The notes under the pieces were generated by a model, which made no database searches, had not been told where the DNA came from, and saw nothing but the letters and a program-made list of their open reading frames with translations. Shown piece by piece: positions 16,545-25,509 of a DNA stretch of 64,000 nt (its first letter is position 1; the number at the start of each line of letters is the position of its first letter). Made by a program: the position numbers and the translations under genes. Origin of the DNA: Pullulanibacillus camelliae (GTDB lineage: Bacteria > Bacillota > Bacilli > Bacillales > Sporolactobacillaceae); contig NZ_BMIR01000002.1 in the NCBI RefSeq assembly GCF_014642655.1, forward strand, positions 113,025 to 177,024. Reading direction: 5' to 3'.

Positions 16545-16937
16545 AATACGGAGCCGCCTATTGGAACGGGGCGGGCGTTGTTACTTCAGGAATAGACCCC
16601 TGAGTTGTTCCGAGGAAACGGACTACAAAGCCTATTTAGTAGACACAGGAACTACTACCCCAAAAAGTAAAGCACACTTTCGGGGACCGATTGTGCCCCT
16701 AAGGTCGTGCTCGTGGAAAGCGGAGTGTCTTGACGGCGCGCTTCATGGCTCACTATAATAACAAATGGATTAAGGCGAAATAAAAGGCAAGAGTCCGATA
16801 CACTATCGAACCCTTGCCCAACAGGCTGCCTAATAACTAACCTGTCTAAATGTCTAACCTTTTGGGTCACTTCATAAATATGAATGCGTTCGGATTCTCT
16901 ATGAGCTGCATCCTTTTGTCTTAGCCCCTTCCAAGCA
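16545..16937. repeat. Interspersed repeat C, copy 2
   Basis: The longest copy of family C. Bases about 16576-16660 match the reverse complement of 20180-20290 (ACTTCA, GAATAGAC, GTTGTTCCGAGGA, AAGCCTAT). Bases about 16676-16937 match 9826-9993. It ends exactly where the minus-strand MFS gene stops. No coding potential is recognised. The 16340-16544 stretch also contains a short degenerate piece of repeat A (AAGCCAAG...TTTTCTAA near 16395). Confidence 0.6.
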
Positions 16938-18302
16938 TTAAATAATGTGCTGTTTGCCTTTTTCAGCTAACTGTGATGGTACTCGCTTTTTTAAATCCAG
17001 TTCAATTTCTTCAAGACTGCGTCCTTTTGTTTCTGTGACGTATATGGAGCCGAAGATAAAGGACAGAATGCCCATAACGCCATAGACGACAAAGAGCATG
17101 TTACCGAATTGATCGAGCAAGGATGGGAAGGTTAAGGAAACAATCAAGTTCGCAGCCCAGTTCGCCACACCACTAATACCAATGCCTAGACCTCTCACAC
17201 TAAGAGGGAAAATCTCTCCCAACATAACCCAAACGACAGGGCCCCATGTTGCCGCAAAGAAGACGATGTAAGCCGCCAAGCAAATGAGTGTAATATAGCC
17301 AGTAGCACTAGAACCCCCGCCAAATTTAGTCAATAATCCGAGAGCGAAAAGACAAACCGCCATACCAATGCTTCCGATTAAAAGCAGCTTTTTACGACCA
17401 ACCTTATCCATTAGCCAAACAGCAAGGATCGTTACAACGACGTTGAGAACCCCAATGCCAATGGTTCCTAAAAGAGCAGCCGAATTGCCTAAGCCAACCT
17501 TGGTGATCGTTGTTGGTGCATAATAAATGACCGTGTTACAGCCGATAATTTGTTGGAAAATCGCTAAGCCGATGCCCACAATTAATGCAGGGCGGATCCA
17601 TTTTTCTTTAAGTGTTTTCCAACCGCCGTTTTCTTCTGAATTTGTTTTCCGAATTTCAGCTAATTCTTCCTCAACCCCAACCCCTTTACGGAGGTGATTT
17701 AAGACCTTCCGAGCTTCTTGTTCACGGTGCTGTTTGAGAAGCCATCTTGGGCTTTCAGGTAAGAAGAGCATGCCAATAAGTAAGATAATACCAGGGATTA
17801 AGGCGAGACCAAGCATCCAACGCCAGCCTTCGATCGGTGCAAAAATATAGTTGATGATATAGGCAATTAAAATTCCGGTAACAATCATTAATTGATTGAG
17901 ACTAGACAAGGCGCCGCGAATATTGGCTGGGGCCATTTCTGAAAGATATAAAGGGACAAGAGCAGAGGCACACCCGACTGCAATGCCAAGCACAATTCTA
18001 AAGAGTATCAAGACGACTGTGTCTGGGGCGAATGCGGTTCCAATTGCGCCAATACAAAAGATAGCGGCAGCGACCATGACGTTTTTTCGGCGTCCATATT
18101 TATCGGATAATTTACCGCTAAAGGCTGCACCAATCATTGCTCCAACTAAAATAGAACTGACAACAATCCCCTCTGTCATAGATGTTAAGCCCAAACTTTT
18201 CTTAATGTAAAGAATAGCGCCAGAGATGACACCGGTATCATAACCGAATAACAGACCACCTAATGCTCCAAAGAAGTAAATGACAGCGTTATTAATTTTC
18301 AT
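16938..18302 (-). CDS. MFS sugar porter (XylE/AraE/CsbC-like)
   Basis: A 454-residue, twelve-helix proton symporter of the sugar porter family. Signatures are DKYGRRKN after helix 2, PESPRWLL at the end of the first half, DKVGRKKLL in the second half and VTETKGRSLEEIE at the C-terminus. ATG 18302 is chosen because GGAGG lies 8 bases upstream; a 27-residue longer frame has no such site. The substrate is probably a pentose or hexose. The D-lyxose isomerase gene is 1.3 kb away on the other strand. The gene stands alone. Confidence 0.9.
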   Translation of the reverse strand: MKINNAVIYFFGALGGLLFGYDTGVISGAILYIKKSLGLTSMTEGIVVSSILVGAMIGAAFSGKLSDKYGRRKNVMVAAAIFCIGAIGTAFAPDTVVLILFRIVLGIAVGCASALVPLYLSEMAPANIRGALSSLNQLMIVTGILIAYIINYIFAPIEGWRWMLGLALIPGIILLIGMLFLPESPRWLLKQHREQEARKVLNHLRKGVGVEEELAEIRKTNSEENGGWKTLKEKWIRPALIVGIGLAIFQQIIGCNTVIYYAPTTITKVGLGNSAALLGTIGIGVLNVVVTILAVWLMDKVGRKKLLLIGSIGMAVCLFALGLLTKFGGGSSATGYITLICLAAYIVFFAATWGPVVWVMLGEIFPLSVRGLGIGISGVANWAANLIVSLTFPSLLDQFGNMLFVVYGVMGILSFIFGSIYVTETKGRSLEEIELDLKKRVPSQLAEKGKQHII

Positions 18303-19135
18303 TGTAAATCCTCCCCTGAGATGTCTAGTGTTGTCTAAAAGCAGATTGCTGATTGAGAGCACTGTATTTGATTGCGGTTCCATTTTTATAAACTTAAGGT
18401 GTGTCTATGCAATCTTAAAGAGAATGCAGCACAATTAAGCGCATACAGAGCACTCTGGAAAATAAAGCGTATTCATAATCGTGAAAAAATAATAAAATAA
18501 CTTTGTTTATTTATTAAACTATCATAATATGGATATAGCATAACAAATCTTAATAAAAAAATCAATACATGCAATATTTATTAAACAGTTAGACTGCTTT
18601 ATATGCGTATAAAATATTTATACTGCTGACATAATGAAGTCATTTTGATTATTAATTTAAATTTTAATAGTACCTATTTTGATATATTGCTTAGATTATG
18701 AATGGGATTATTTCTTATAGAGGGAAAAGGAGTGGCTAGAAGATGGAGGAGGCTTATTTATTTTAAGTAAAGAATAATTACAAGATAATGGTATGGTTAT
18801 GAAGGTATTGCAGAGGAATGAGCCTTTGAGGCAGTGGATTTAGCGAGCAGGCCGTAGAAATACTTACATGTAAAGGGAACACTTAGAATAAGCGCTGGCA
18901 CGTTATTACGATGCACTGCTTTGTATATTTAGTCATACATAAATAACTACATTTTCAAATGGTAGTGGTGTCTAACATGTGAAGGTGTAGTTCAGTGTTG
19001 ATGCGGCCTTGTTGTTTAAGGGGAAAATGCGTGACTGCCACTATCTTTTAGGGTGTCGATGTTAGCTTGGAAGTTGCTGTTATTTTTCACTATCTAACAT
19101 TTGCATTTCTCCGGCTGCTACCTGTCTCCAGCGAC
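18303..19135. other. Gene-free AT-rich stretch
   Basis: About 830 bases with no supported gene. The first 400 bases are strongly AT-rich and contain the promoter region of the MFS gene. Reading frames in the rest are short and match nothing I recognise. Confidence 0.5.
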
Positions 19136-19446
19136 TCAAGACGCTGGAACGGCTTGTTCGATCCGTGTGAGGTCCTCTTGACTGAGTTCGATGGTACGGC
19201 CATCAAGAGCATCTTCAAGTTGACTTCTTTTATGTGCACCGATCAGGGGAATAGCAACAGCTCATTATGTCCAATACCGTAAAAATCTCCAGTATCGAAC
19301 AGCGTGATGTCTGCGTCTAAGGCTTCATGGATCGTCGCACTGCTTTCCGCACGATTGGCTTCACCATATAAATCAGACATCCCCATACACCCGAGACCAA
19401 TTTGGGAAACCATAGGCCCTTCTTTCCCGATCTTTCTTTTTTCTAA
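19136..19446 (-). pseudogene. Aldo/keto reductase with large internal deletion
   Basis: The reverse strand first gives EKRKIGKEGPMVSQIGLGCM, then LFDTGDFYG with NELL, the N-terminal 60 residues of an aldo/keto reductase including the catalytic D and Y. It then jumps, with a frame change near 19245, to PLIGAHKRSQLEDAL and LTRIEQAVPAS, the C-terminal 40 residues. About two thirds of the gene, with the catalytic K and H, is missing. The codon where the start is expected, 8 bases after GGAGG, is TTA. The gene is dead at both points. Confidence 0.8.
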
Positions 19447-19635
19447 AGGACATCCCTCCTTATAAGTTGATAAAAGAGTAACAAATGACAAAGCTAATCA
19501 CAAATATATGGAACGTAAAGCCATGTAAATAGAGCGAGGTGGCAGCACAGGAGAAGTATATTAATTGTAATGTGAATGCGCTTTAATTTATTTGAGTTTC
19601 AAGCTATACTTATTAAAATGATGGGAGGGCTATAT

Positions 19636-20175
19636 ATGGAGCGGCAAGAATATGAAGCGATCAAAACAAGAGCTTTAGAGCTGTTTGAAAAGGCAAATAT
19701 TGTACTCACAGAACACGAAAAAGCAACACTGGAAGTTGCTGATTTTGGCTTGAACACCATCGAGGTTTCAGGGCTACAGTTGATTACTTATGTTAATACC
19801 AATAGAGTCTGTGCCAAGGAACTGGCACTACTTCCGAATCAAACCTGCCCAGAGCATAAGCATCCTAAGCGTTCATTCGATGAGGGGAAAGAAGAGACCT
19901 TCAGATGCAAATACGGTCAGGTGTTTCTTTATGTTGAAGGTCCAGAAACGAGTCTTCGTGCTGTTGATCCTCCTTTAGGTGATGAGGCCTATTACACCGC
20001 AGGGCAGGAAGTGCTGCTTTCACCTGGTGAGCAATATACGATCCCACCCAATACCCTTCATTGGTTCAAGGCAGGAAGTGAAGGGGCAATCGTCTCTGAA
20101 TTTTCGACCAAAAGCACAGATGAGGAGGATATTTTTACTGATCCAAGAATTAAAAGAGTCCCCGAAATCTTATAA
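19636..20175 (+). CDS. D-lyxose/D-mannose ketol-isomerase
   Basis: A 179-residue single-domain cupin of the D-lyxose isomerase family (YdaE of B. subtilis). The metal ligands are visible as H74, H76 (CPEHKHP), E87 and H142 (NTLHWF). The enzyme interconverts D-lyxose and D-xylulose, and often D-mannose and D-fructose. ATG 19636 is chosen because GGAGG is 7 bases upstream; the longer frame from 19576 lacks a site. No kinase or transporter is adjacent; the MFS sugar porter is the nearest sugar gene. Confidence 0.88.
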   Translation: MERQEYEAIKTRALELFEKANIVLTEHEKATLEVADFGLNTIEVSGLQLITYVNTNRVCAKELALLPNQTCPEHKHPKRSFDEGKEETFRCKYGQVFLYVEGPETSLRAVDPPLGDEAYYTAGQEVLLSPGEQYTIPPNTLHWFKAGSEGAIVSEFSTKSTDEEDIFTDPRIKRVPEIL

Positions 20176-20179
20176 AGGC

Positions 20180-20290
20180 GATGGGAGGCTTGGCTGGTCC
20201 TGCGTGTGCCAGATAGGCTTCGTAATCAGCCTCCTCGGAACAACGCGGGGCGTCTATTCGTGAAGTGACCCTCGCCTCCTTCCTGAAGGC
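20180..20290 (-). repeat. Interspersed repeat C, partial copy 3 (inverted)
   Basis: The reverse complement matches 16576-16660 of copy 2: ACTTCA, GAATAGAC, GTTGTTCCGAGGA, AAGCCTAT and CAGGA occur in the same order. It starts just after the lyxose isomerase stop. Confidence 0.6.
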
Positions 20291-20305
20291 GTCTCGCACC
20301 TTGTG

Positions 20306-20398
20306 CACCAATCCACTTGACTTAGGCAATGAAGCCTCTTCCATATAGAATGCTCTATGCCCAGACAAGGACTGGGCACGCTTTTAAATCCGGTTTTT
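20306..20398 (+). repeat. Interspersed repeat B, 3' fragment
   Basis: Contains the conserved end of repeat B: CCAATCCACTTGAC, GGCAATGAAGCCTCTTCCAT, ATGCTCTAT, then a degenerate terminator hairpin (ACTGG...CCGGTTTTT). It lies between the convergent lyxose isomerase and XRE-cupin genes, where it can serve as terminator. Confidence 0.6.
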
Positions 20399-20399
20399 G

Positions 20400-20954
20400 T
20401 TATAGGGGATAGTAGATGACCATGCTTAATCGCGTCACTGTATCCCCCGAATTATGATAGGTGTGGGGACGGTCTGCTTTAAATCTTATTGAATCCCCGT
20501 CTTTGACAACATAATCATTTCCGTTGACACCTATCGTGATTTGACCCCTAAAAACTGTCAGGAATTCTTCCGTTCGGTCTCCGTGAGATTCAGAGCTGAG
20601 ATAGCCATCCTTTTCAAGATCAACAGAAAAGATTTCGAAGCGTCGATCCTCTTGAAAAGGGAAATAGGGGTAGAGCATATATTTTCCCTCACCCTCCGAA
20701 AGGGGATGCACCTCACTTTTTCTGATCAGTTGCGTGTCAGGCTGTGGCTGATTGATTAATGATGTGAAGGAAATCCTAAGCCCGTTAGCAATCTTCCAAA
20801 TGGTTGTAATAGTCGGACTGGACTCACCTCTTTCGATTTGTCCAATCATTGTTTTACTGACCCCGCTAAGCTCTGCAACTTTTTCTAAGCTTAATTTCTT
20901 ACTTTCTCTCAATGCTTTTAAATTTCGAGCAACGATGAGGTTGATTTCTTCCAT
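20400..20954 (-). CDS. XRE-cupin transcriptional regulator
   Basis: A 184-residue regulator with an XRE helix-turn-helix at about 8-62 (LSLEKVAELSGVSKTMIGQI) and a C-terminal cupin_2 sensor domain at about 105-180. Proteins of this layout often control a divergent transporter. Here the divergent gene encodes a LysE-type exporter, and AACGT-rich inverted repeats lie between them. GAGGTG is 5 bases before the ATG at 20954. The effector, probably an amino acid or small metabolite, is unknown. Confidence 0.88.
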   Translation of the reverse strand: MEEINLIVARNLKALRESKKLSLEKVAELSGVSKTMIGQIERGESSPTITTIWKIANGLRISFTSLINQPQPDTQLIRKSEVHPLSEGEGKYMLYPYFPFQEDRRFEIFSVDLEKDGYLSSESHGDRTEEFLTVFRGQITIGVNGNDYVVKDGDSIRFKADRPHTYHNSGDTVTRLSMVIYYPL

Positions 20955-20980
20955 ATGGACACCTCGATTTTTGTTTACAA

Positions 20981-21022
20981 TATAACGTCTATATCGTACA
21001 ATAAAACGTAATAAACGTTATA
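20981..21022. promoter_or_regulatory. Candidate operator between XRE-cupin and LysE genes
   Basis: TATAACG (20981-20987) and CGTTATA (21016-21022) form an inverted repeat. A further AACGT half-site lies at 21005-21009 and TATATCGTA at 20991. The cluster of similar half-sites in the divergent promoter region fits an operator. Confidence 0.45.
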
Positions 21023-21069
21023 GTGTTCATTTGGGACATTATAGCATACATCAGGGGGAGGAAACACGC

Positions 21070-21657
21070 TTGTCCTTATTTTCCTTTTTAATTTACGTTT
21101 TTGTAATGACCTTTACACCAGGGCCAAATAATATTATGGCCATGGTTACTGCCAATCAGCAGGGGTTTAAAAGGTCATTTTGCTTTTGTTCTGGGGTGGG
21201 GCTCGGCTTCTTTGTCATTATGATTGCCTGTAGTTATTTTAACCTTATGTTAAAAACGAGTGTGCCTAAAATAGAATGCATCCTAACTGTGGTAGGCTCA
21301 CTTTATATGCTTTATTTAGTGGTAAAAGTTTTTATAAGTCATGCGGATGATGAAGACAATGAAAAAGGCAAGAATAAGGGCTTCTTTTCAGGGATGCTTT
21401 TACAATTTATTAATCCCAAGGTGTTTGTGTTTGGACTCACAGTTATTGCGAGTTTTGTTATCCCTTTTTATCACTCTAATATGAGCTTAATTCTATTTTC
21501 ATTATTTCTGGCTGGCGTTGGTCTACTTGCACCCGTGTGTTGGAGTGTATTTGGCTGTTTGTTTAAAAGATTTTTAACAAAATATCAAAGGGGATTTAAT
21601 ATTGCCATGGCTCTATTACTCTTATACAGTGCTGCTGCCTTATATATGGAAGGATAA
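21070..21657 (+). CDS. LysE/RhtB family amino acid exporter
   Basis: A 195-residue protein with about six membrane helices. The N-terminal FTPGPNN motif is the family signature. TTG at 21070 is chosen as start because GGGGGAGG lies 8 bases upstream; an ATG at 21031 would add 13 hydrophilic residues without a site. It probably exports an amino acid or related compound under control of the divergent XRE-cupin regulator. Length is normal. Confidence 0.85.
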   Translation: MSLFSFLIYVFVMTFTPGPNNIMAMVTANQQGFKRSFCFCSGVGLGFFVIMIACSYFNLMLKTSVPKIECILTVVGSLYMLYLVVKVFISHADDEDNEKGKNKGFFSGMLLQFINPKVFVFGLTVIASFVIPFYHSNMSLILFSLFLAGVGLLAPVCWSVFGCLFKRFLTKYQRGFNIAMALLLLYSAAALYMEG

Positions 21658-21741
21658 TACAAAAAATTAAGCAGAGGATTAGAGTTATTGGGTATCTACA
21701 TATATAATAAAAATAAATATAAAGGAAATGAGGGATAGAGA

Positions 21742-22212
21742 ATGAGTCAACATGTCTTTACTCCACTAAAAATTGTCCGGCAACGTACGATTAATGCAGT
21801 AAAAGGCTTATCAGATCACGTGCTTGATACGATTCCAGAGGGCTTTAACAACAATGTCCGTTGGAATCTTGGCCACGTTTACTTAGTTCAGGAGAATTTT
21901 GCCTTTCGTTTGGCTGGCGAGCCTGGAGAAATACCAGAGGCGTTTAATGAATTTTTTGCTAAGGGGACCAAGCCAGCAGATTGGGACTCCAAGCCACCGA
22001 CATTAGAAACATTGATAGAAATGCTAGAAAATCAGTCTAAACGCATTGAGGAGACCTTCAAGGATCGCTTGGATGAACGTGTCAAAAAACCATTTACGAC
22101 AGAAAGTGGCTTAAACTTAAACACTATTGGTGAGCTCTTGACCTTTTCACTCTATCACGAAGGTATTCATTTTAATGCGATCAATCTTCTCAAGCGTTTC
22201 GCTGAAAAGTAA
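21742..22212 (+). CDS. DinB family protein
   Basis: A 156-residue four-helix-bundle protein of the DinB/YfiT superfamily. The metal-binding histidine triad is visible as H45 (WNLGHV), H139 and H143 (YHEGIHF). Members are often thiol-dependent S-transferases or of unknown function. Transcribed alone, or with the LysE gene 85 bases upstream. The ATG at 21742 follows AAAGGAAATGAGGG. Confidence 0.85.
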   Translation: MSQHVFTPLKIVRQRTINAVKGLSDHVLDTIPEGFNNNVRWNLGHVYLVQENFAFRLAGEPGEIPEAFNEFFAKGTKPADWDSKPPTLETLIEMLENQSKRIEETFKDRLDERVKKPFTTESGLNLNTIGELLTFSLYHEGIHFNAINLLKRFAEK

Positions 22213-22322
22213 GTAGCTAAAATGCTCTTAGGTGAAGGGGGATGTATGTACTTACTCTAAAGTACTCGCTACCATTTAAAATAACTCCCCATTATCTAGG
22301 AGAAGTATGATGCGGAAAAGGT

Positions 22323-22358
22323 GACCGTCCCTGATTAACTATGGGCGGTCTGTCTTTT
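22323..22358 (+). terminator. Terminator downstream of the DinB-like gene
   Basis: GACCGTCCC pairs with GGGCGGTC around about 14 bases, followed by TGTCTTTT. The hairpin at 41061-41096 has the same GACCGCC/GGGCGGTC arms. Confidence 0.65.
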
Positions 22359-22513
22359 GGCTCAATAGTATATATTTTTTAGAATCTTGCATTTAATCCT
22401 TTCTCTGCTGTTCGAGGTTTGCTATAATAAATCTATCAACTTCCTCGTCAAAAACTACGAATTTCTATCCCCTTTTCATCGTATTTTTTATTTCATCGTA
22501 AGTCTCCTGAGCT

Positions 22514-22553
22514 AAATAAAAAGACACACAAAAGGTGTACTTCTGCATGTCTT
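22514..22553 (-). terminator. Terminator of the nuclease operon
   Basis: On the minus strand AAGACA pairs with TGTCTT and is followed by TTTTTATTT, 12 bases after the nuclease stop. Bases 22359-22513 hold nothing recognisable. Confidence 0.5.
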
Positions 22554-22565
22554 CTTAATCATTTT

Positions 22566-23867
22566 TTAGTGAACAACCAATGTCTTATTGATTGATTTTC
22601 CTGCTACATGGATTTCAACTTTATACCTACCAGGTGATGTTCGAGTGCCGACTTTCCATGTCCAAGTAATGGTTCCGTCACTTCCAGCGGTTTTATTAGT
22701 GAGTCCTTGAGCGGTACTGGGACCAGAATTATAATAAACGGCAATCGTTCCAGATGTACCCGGACTTGTCTTGACTGTCACCGATGCCATTTGTCCATGG
22801 GAGACATCAAGAGAGCCAGTGACCGTGGGTGGAGTTGATGACTTTTTGGTTGGTGTTGAATGCTTTTTAACTGTTGAAGCCGTTTGCGTACGCGTTTTCG
22901 GCGACGATTTCGTTACTGCCTGCTTCGTCTGAGTGGTTAGGGTGGCAGTTGACCGTGTGGATGATTTTTTAGTTTGAGTAGCTGCACTACATCCAGCGGT
23001 AGAGTAACCATTGCTCTTTGCCCATGAACAGGATTTCGTCAAGCTGTAGCCATTTTTAGAAACATAGCCGGCCATACTCCAGATGCCTAGGTGCTTTGAC
23101 TTTGCTTCATCTTGAGCCGCCTTTAAGTCAGATAAGTAAGCGGTATTGGGTTCATAAACATAGGCGACGCGGGCAAGACCTTTTTTCACCACATCAAGGT
23201 TGTACATATCCTTCGGTGTGAGGTAGACATAGGCTAAGAGGCGATTGTATTTGTCTCTTTCTGCTCCTTTTTTCCCTAACTGAAGATAGATCTTTTTCCC
23301 TACAGGTAACTTTTCTTGTGCATATTTACTAGCCTGTGGCCCATAAGGTTCAACAGGTTTTCTGGCATCGTGTGTTTCAGGTGTATCGATTAAAAGCATC
23401 CTAACTGGTTCATCTTTCCCCTTTAAATTGACATGGATCGTGTCACCGTCTACATCCTTGCTGACGGTTGCTGTCACAAGGTAAGAAGGGATGGAAGTTT
23501 TTTTGTCTTTGGATTGTTTTGTGGATGCTTGTTTCACTGGTGTCGTTTTATCTGAATTTGATGGCTTAGCCTTGGTGCTGGTGGTTTGGACTGACTCTGT
23601 TTTTTGATGAGCCTTATGCTGTTTAGTGCTGCTTACTTTATGGCTATTGGATGATCCGGAAGCCGCCACAGCTATGCCGCTTATTCCAACACCAAGACCT
23701 ATCATGAGAACAATGAGTGGCATCAGGCTCTTTGCCTTAAGCTTCTTATTAATTGTTAACTCATATACTCCCCAAATAAGAAGGCCGAGGCCAATAAGGA
23801 TTAATGGAAACTTAAATAGTAGAATTAAAAAGAGTATGAGCATAATCATTCCAACAACAATTCGCAA
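22566..23867 (-). CDS. Membrane-anchored staphylococcal-nuclease-like protein
   Basis: A 433-residue protein. Two hydrophobic segments (about 5-35 and 48-69) anchor it, and a Ser/Thr/Lys-rich linker (70-125) leads to an SNase domain (about 128-268). Catalytic residues match the nuclease family: D140/D142 (DVDGDTI), R156 and E164 (VRMLLIDTPE) and R209 (DKYNRLLAYV). After a short CSWAKSNGYSTAGC motif and a second low-complexity linker (295-345), residues 348-433 form a probable beta-sandwich domain. It resembles YncB plus additional domains. TTG at 23867 follows GGGGGA. It is co-transcribed with the DUF4236 gene 18 bases upstream. Confidence 0.85.
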   Translation of the reverse strand: MRIVVGMIMLILFLILLFKFPLILIGLGLLIWGVYELTINKKLKAKSLMPLIVLMIGLGVGISGIAVAASGSSNSHKVSSTKQHKAHQKTESVQTTSTKAKPSNSDKTTPVKQASTKQSKDKKTSIPSYLVTATVSKDVDGDTIHVNLKGKDEPVRMLLIDTPETHDARKPVEPYGPQASKYAQEKLPVGKKIYLQLGKKGAERDKYNRLLAYVYLTPKDMYNLDVVKKGLARVAYVYEPNTAYLSDLKAAQDEAKSKHLGIWSMAGYVSKNGYSLTKSCSWAKSNGYSTAGCSAATQTKKSSTRSTATLTTQTKQAVTKSSPKTRTQTASTVKKHSTPTKKSSTPPTVTGSLDVSHGQMASVTVKTSPGTSGTIAVYYNSGPSTAQGLTNKTAGSDGTITWTWKVGTRTSPGRYKVEIHVAGKSINKTLVVH

Positions 23868-23885
23868 CGTGTTTCCCCCTATATC

Positions 23886-24974
23886 TTATATCTTAATCGG
23901 TTCAATGAACTTGAAGCCTTTTGTTTTTCTAAAAGTCATGTGATGCTCAAAGCCTTCGATCGCATCAGAGCAGTCAATGTGTTCAAAGTTAAGCTGATTC
24001 AATCGCTCTTTGTCTAAGCTGACAGACACAAGAGTGCCTTCGATCCTTTGACCTAATGAGGTATCAAGTTCTTTGCCAATAGCGTGAATGAGAACTGTAT
24101 CAACTGGCAGGAGAGCAAAGAGTTCTCTACCCACTCTTAAAATACAGCTGCACACGTAATCTTGATAGAGCTCAAAGTATTTACCCTTTGCCATGTTGCG
24201 CTCAGAGACTTTGCCCGTCTTAGTCAAGGTTTTAGTCGTTTCTGGAATGACCTCCTGTGATTGGATGTTAAAGGTTACCTCTATTGTTTTGGCATCAATC
24301 ACATTGAATGAAAACCGGCTCCCCAAGGCTTCAATATCTTCAAAGGGTGTTTCATTTTCGAGAATGTCTAGGTACGCATTGACATCGCCTGACAATACCT
24401 TTCTTGCATTAGAAACAGTTGCTTTCCAGTTTTCAAGTAAGCGTTGGTCTTCCGTTTGAGCGGGTTTGAGATCTTCTGAGAGCTGTCTTTTTCGTGCTTC
24501 TACACGACCAAATAAGCGATCGCGGAATGTGGGTTTATAATGATCGATTATTTTTTGTGCTTCAAGCTCGTGAGGTCCCATTTCTCCTTCAAGAAACGGG
24601 GCGGGTGTTTTCATCACGCCTTCCCAGTTAATGGGTGAGCTGCATTCGAGATGGACAGATTGAAGCAGATCAATATAATTTTCATAAGCTGCCACGATTT
24701 GCTTATTCTGCTCTACTTGATTTTGTTTCTGTATTTCCCTTTCGCGCTGATTGAGAGACTGGTAGCGCTGTCTAGCCGCTCGCGGTGTCTTTGAACTGAG
24801 ACGTTTTTCATAATAGATCCCTGTCCCAGGAATAGTCGATCGCATTCTTGTACCCGAGGGTCCTGTACTTACCCTAAATCCTTTAACACCCGCACTGACT
24901 CCAATGCCACGCTTTCCAACATTGAGCCGCATGCCACCGCCAAGCTTAATGCTTTTTCGAAATCCAAACCCCAT
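23886..24974 (-). CDS. DUF4236 domain protein
   Basis: A 362-residue soluble protein. Residues 1-55 (GFGFRKSIKLGGGMRLNV, then GVSAGVKGFRVSTGPSG) are the DUF4236 glycine-rich beta domain. A long helical region follows (about 65-180) with a coiled-coil-like QNQVEQNKQIV stretch, then a C-terminal alpha/beta domain. The function is unknown. The ATG at 24974 has GAGGAGGG 7 bases upstream. It is the first gene of an operon with the secreted/anchored nuclease, which suggests a shared envelope or DNA-related job (inference). Confidence 0.8.
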   Translation of the reverse strand: MGFGFRKSIKLGGGMRLNVGKRGIGVSAGVKGFRVSTGPSGTRMRSTIPGTGIYYEKRLSSKTPRAARQRYQSLNQREREIQKQNQVEQNKQIVAAYENYIDLLQSVHLECSSPINWEGVMKTPAPFLEGEMGPHELEAQKIIDHYKPTFRDRLFGRVEARKRQLSEDLKPAQTEDQRLLENWKATVSNARKVLSGDVNAYLDILENETPFEDIEALGSRFSFNVIDAKTIEVTFNIQSQEVIPETTKTLTKTGKVSERNMAKGKYFELYQDYVCSCILRVGRELFALLPVDTVLIHAIGKELDTSLGQRIEGTLVSVSLDKERLNQLNFEHIDCSDAIEGFEHHMTFRKTKGFKFIEPIKI

Positions 24975-25424
24975 GTGTTGACCCTCCTCATTTAATTGAG
25001 TAGAAATTTAAGAGAGCTTTTCTATCATTATTGTACGTGTCTTTGCCTAAATTTAGTATAGTGCATTTTTTATTTTAGGAAAATAAGAGACTGATGAACG
25101 TTGTAATGCTTTTGGACTTTTAGTCACATAATGAGAAAGTCAATTGTGGGGTAAGGAGCCTTCTACCAACATTTGATCAATCCTTGGAAAGTAAAAAAGC
25201 TTTACATCCTGTTTATTTTACAAATAACGTGCCTAAAGGCAGCTATTCACCTCATATCTTTGTTTTCAACAGAGTGGTGAAACGGAATGAAAAAAGTTGA
25301 TGATGCTAAAGTACTTAGAACGTCAACAGGTCCTAATAAGAATTTAAGAGAGGAGAAAGGGAGAGAGACTGTGATAAAGCTATAAATAGAAACAGTCTGT
25401 CAAAGCATTAAGAAAAAATTTTAA

Positions 25425-25476
25425 TTGACAGAACCCATCTTTATTATTACTATAATAATTGTACTCTAATTAGAGT
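25425..25476 (+). promoter_or_regulatory. Promoter and dyad operator of the ABC-2-like/PadR operon
   Basis: TTGACA (25425-25430) is followed after 17 bases by TACTAT (25448-25453); a TATAAT 3 bases further gives a 20-base spacer. The perfect 14-base palindrome ACTCTAATTAGAGT (25463-25476) covers the expected transcription start, so a bound regulator would block transcription. The downstream PadR protein is the likely ligand. The 24975-25424 stretch holds no supported gene. Confidence 0.6.
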
Positions 25477-25509
25477 GTTTTTATTTAGGTATATAAAAAG
25501 GGTGATAAG

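Noticed and set aside
16655-16870. 71-residue minus-strand frame
   Set aside because: It lies fully inside repeat C copy 2 and has no ribosome site.
25287-25385. 32-codon frame MKKVDDAKVLRTSTGPNKN...
   Set aside because: Superficially like a truncated TetR start, but no helix-turn-helix follows and no ribosome site is convincing.
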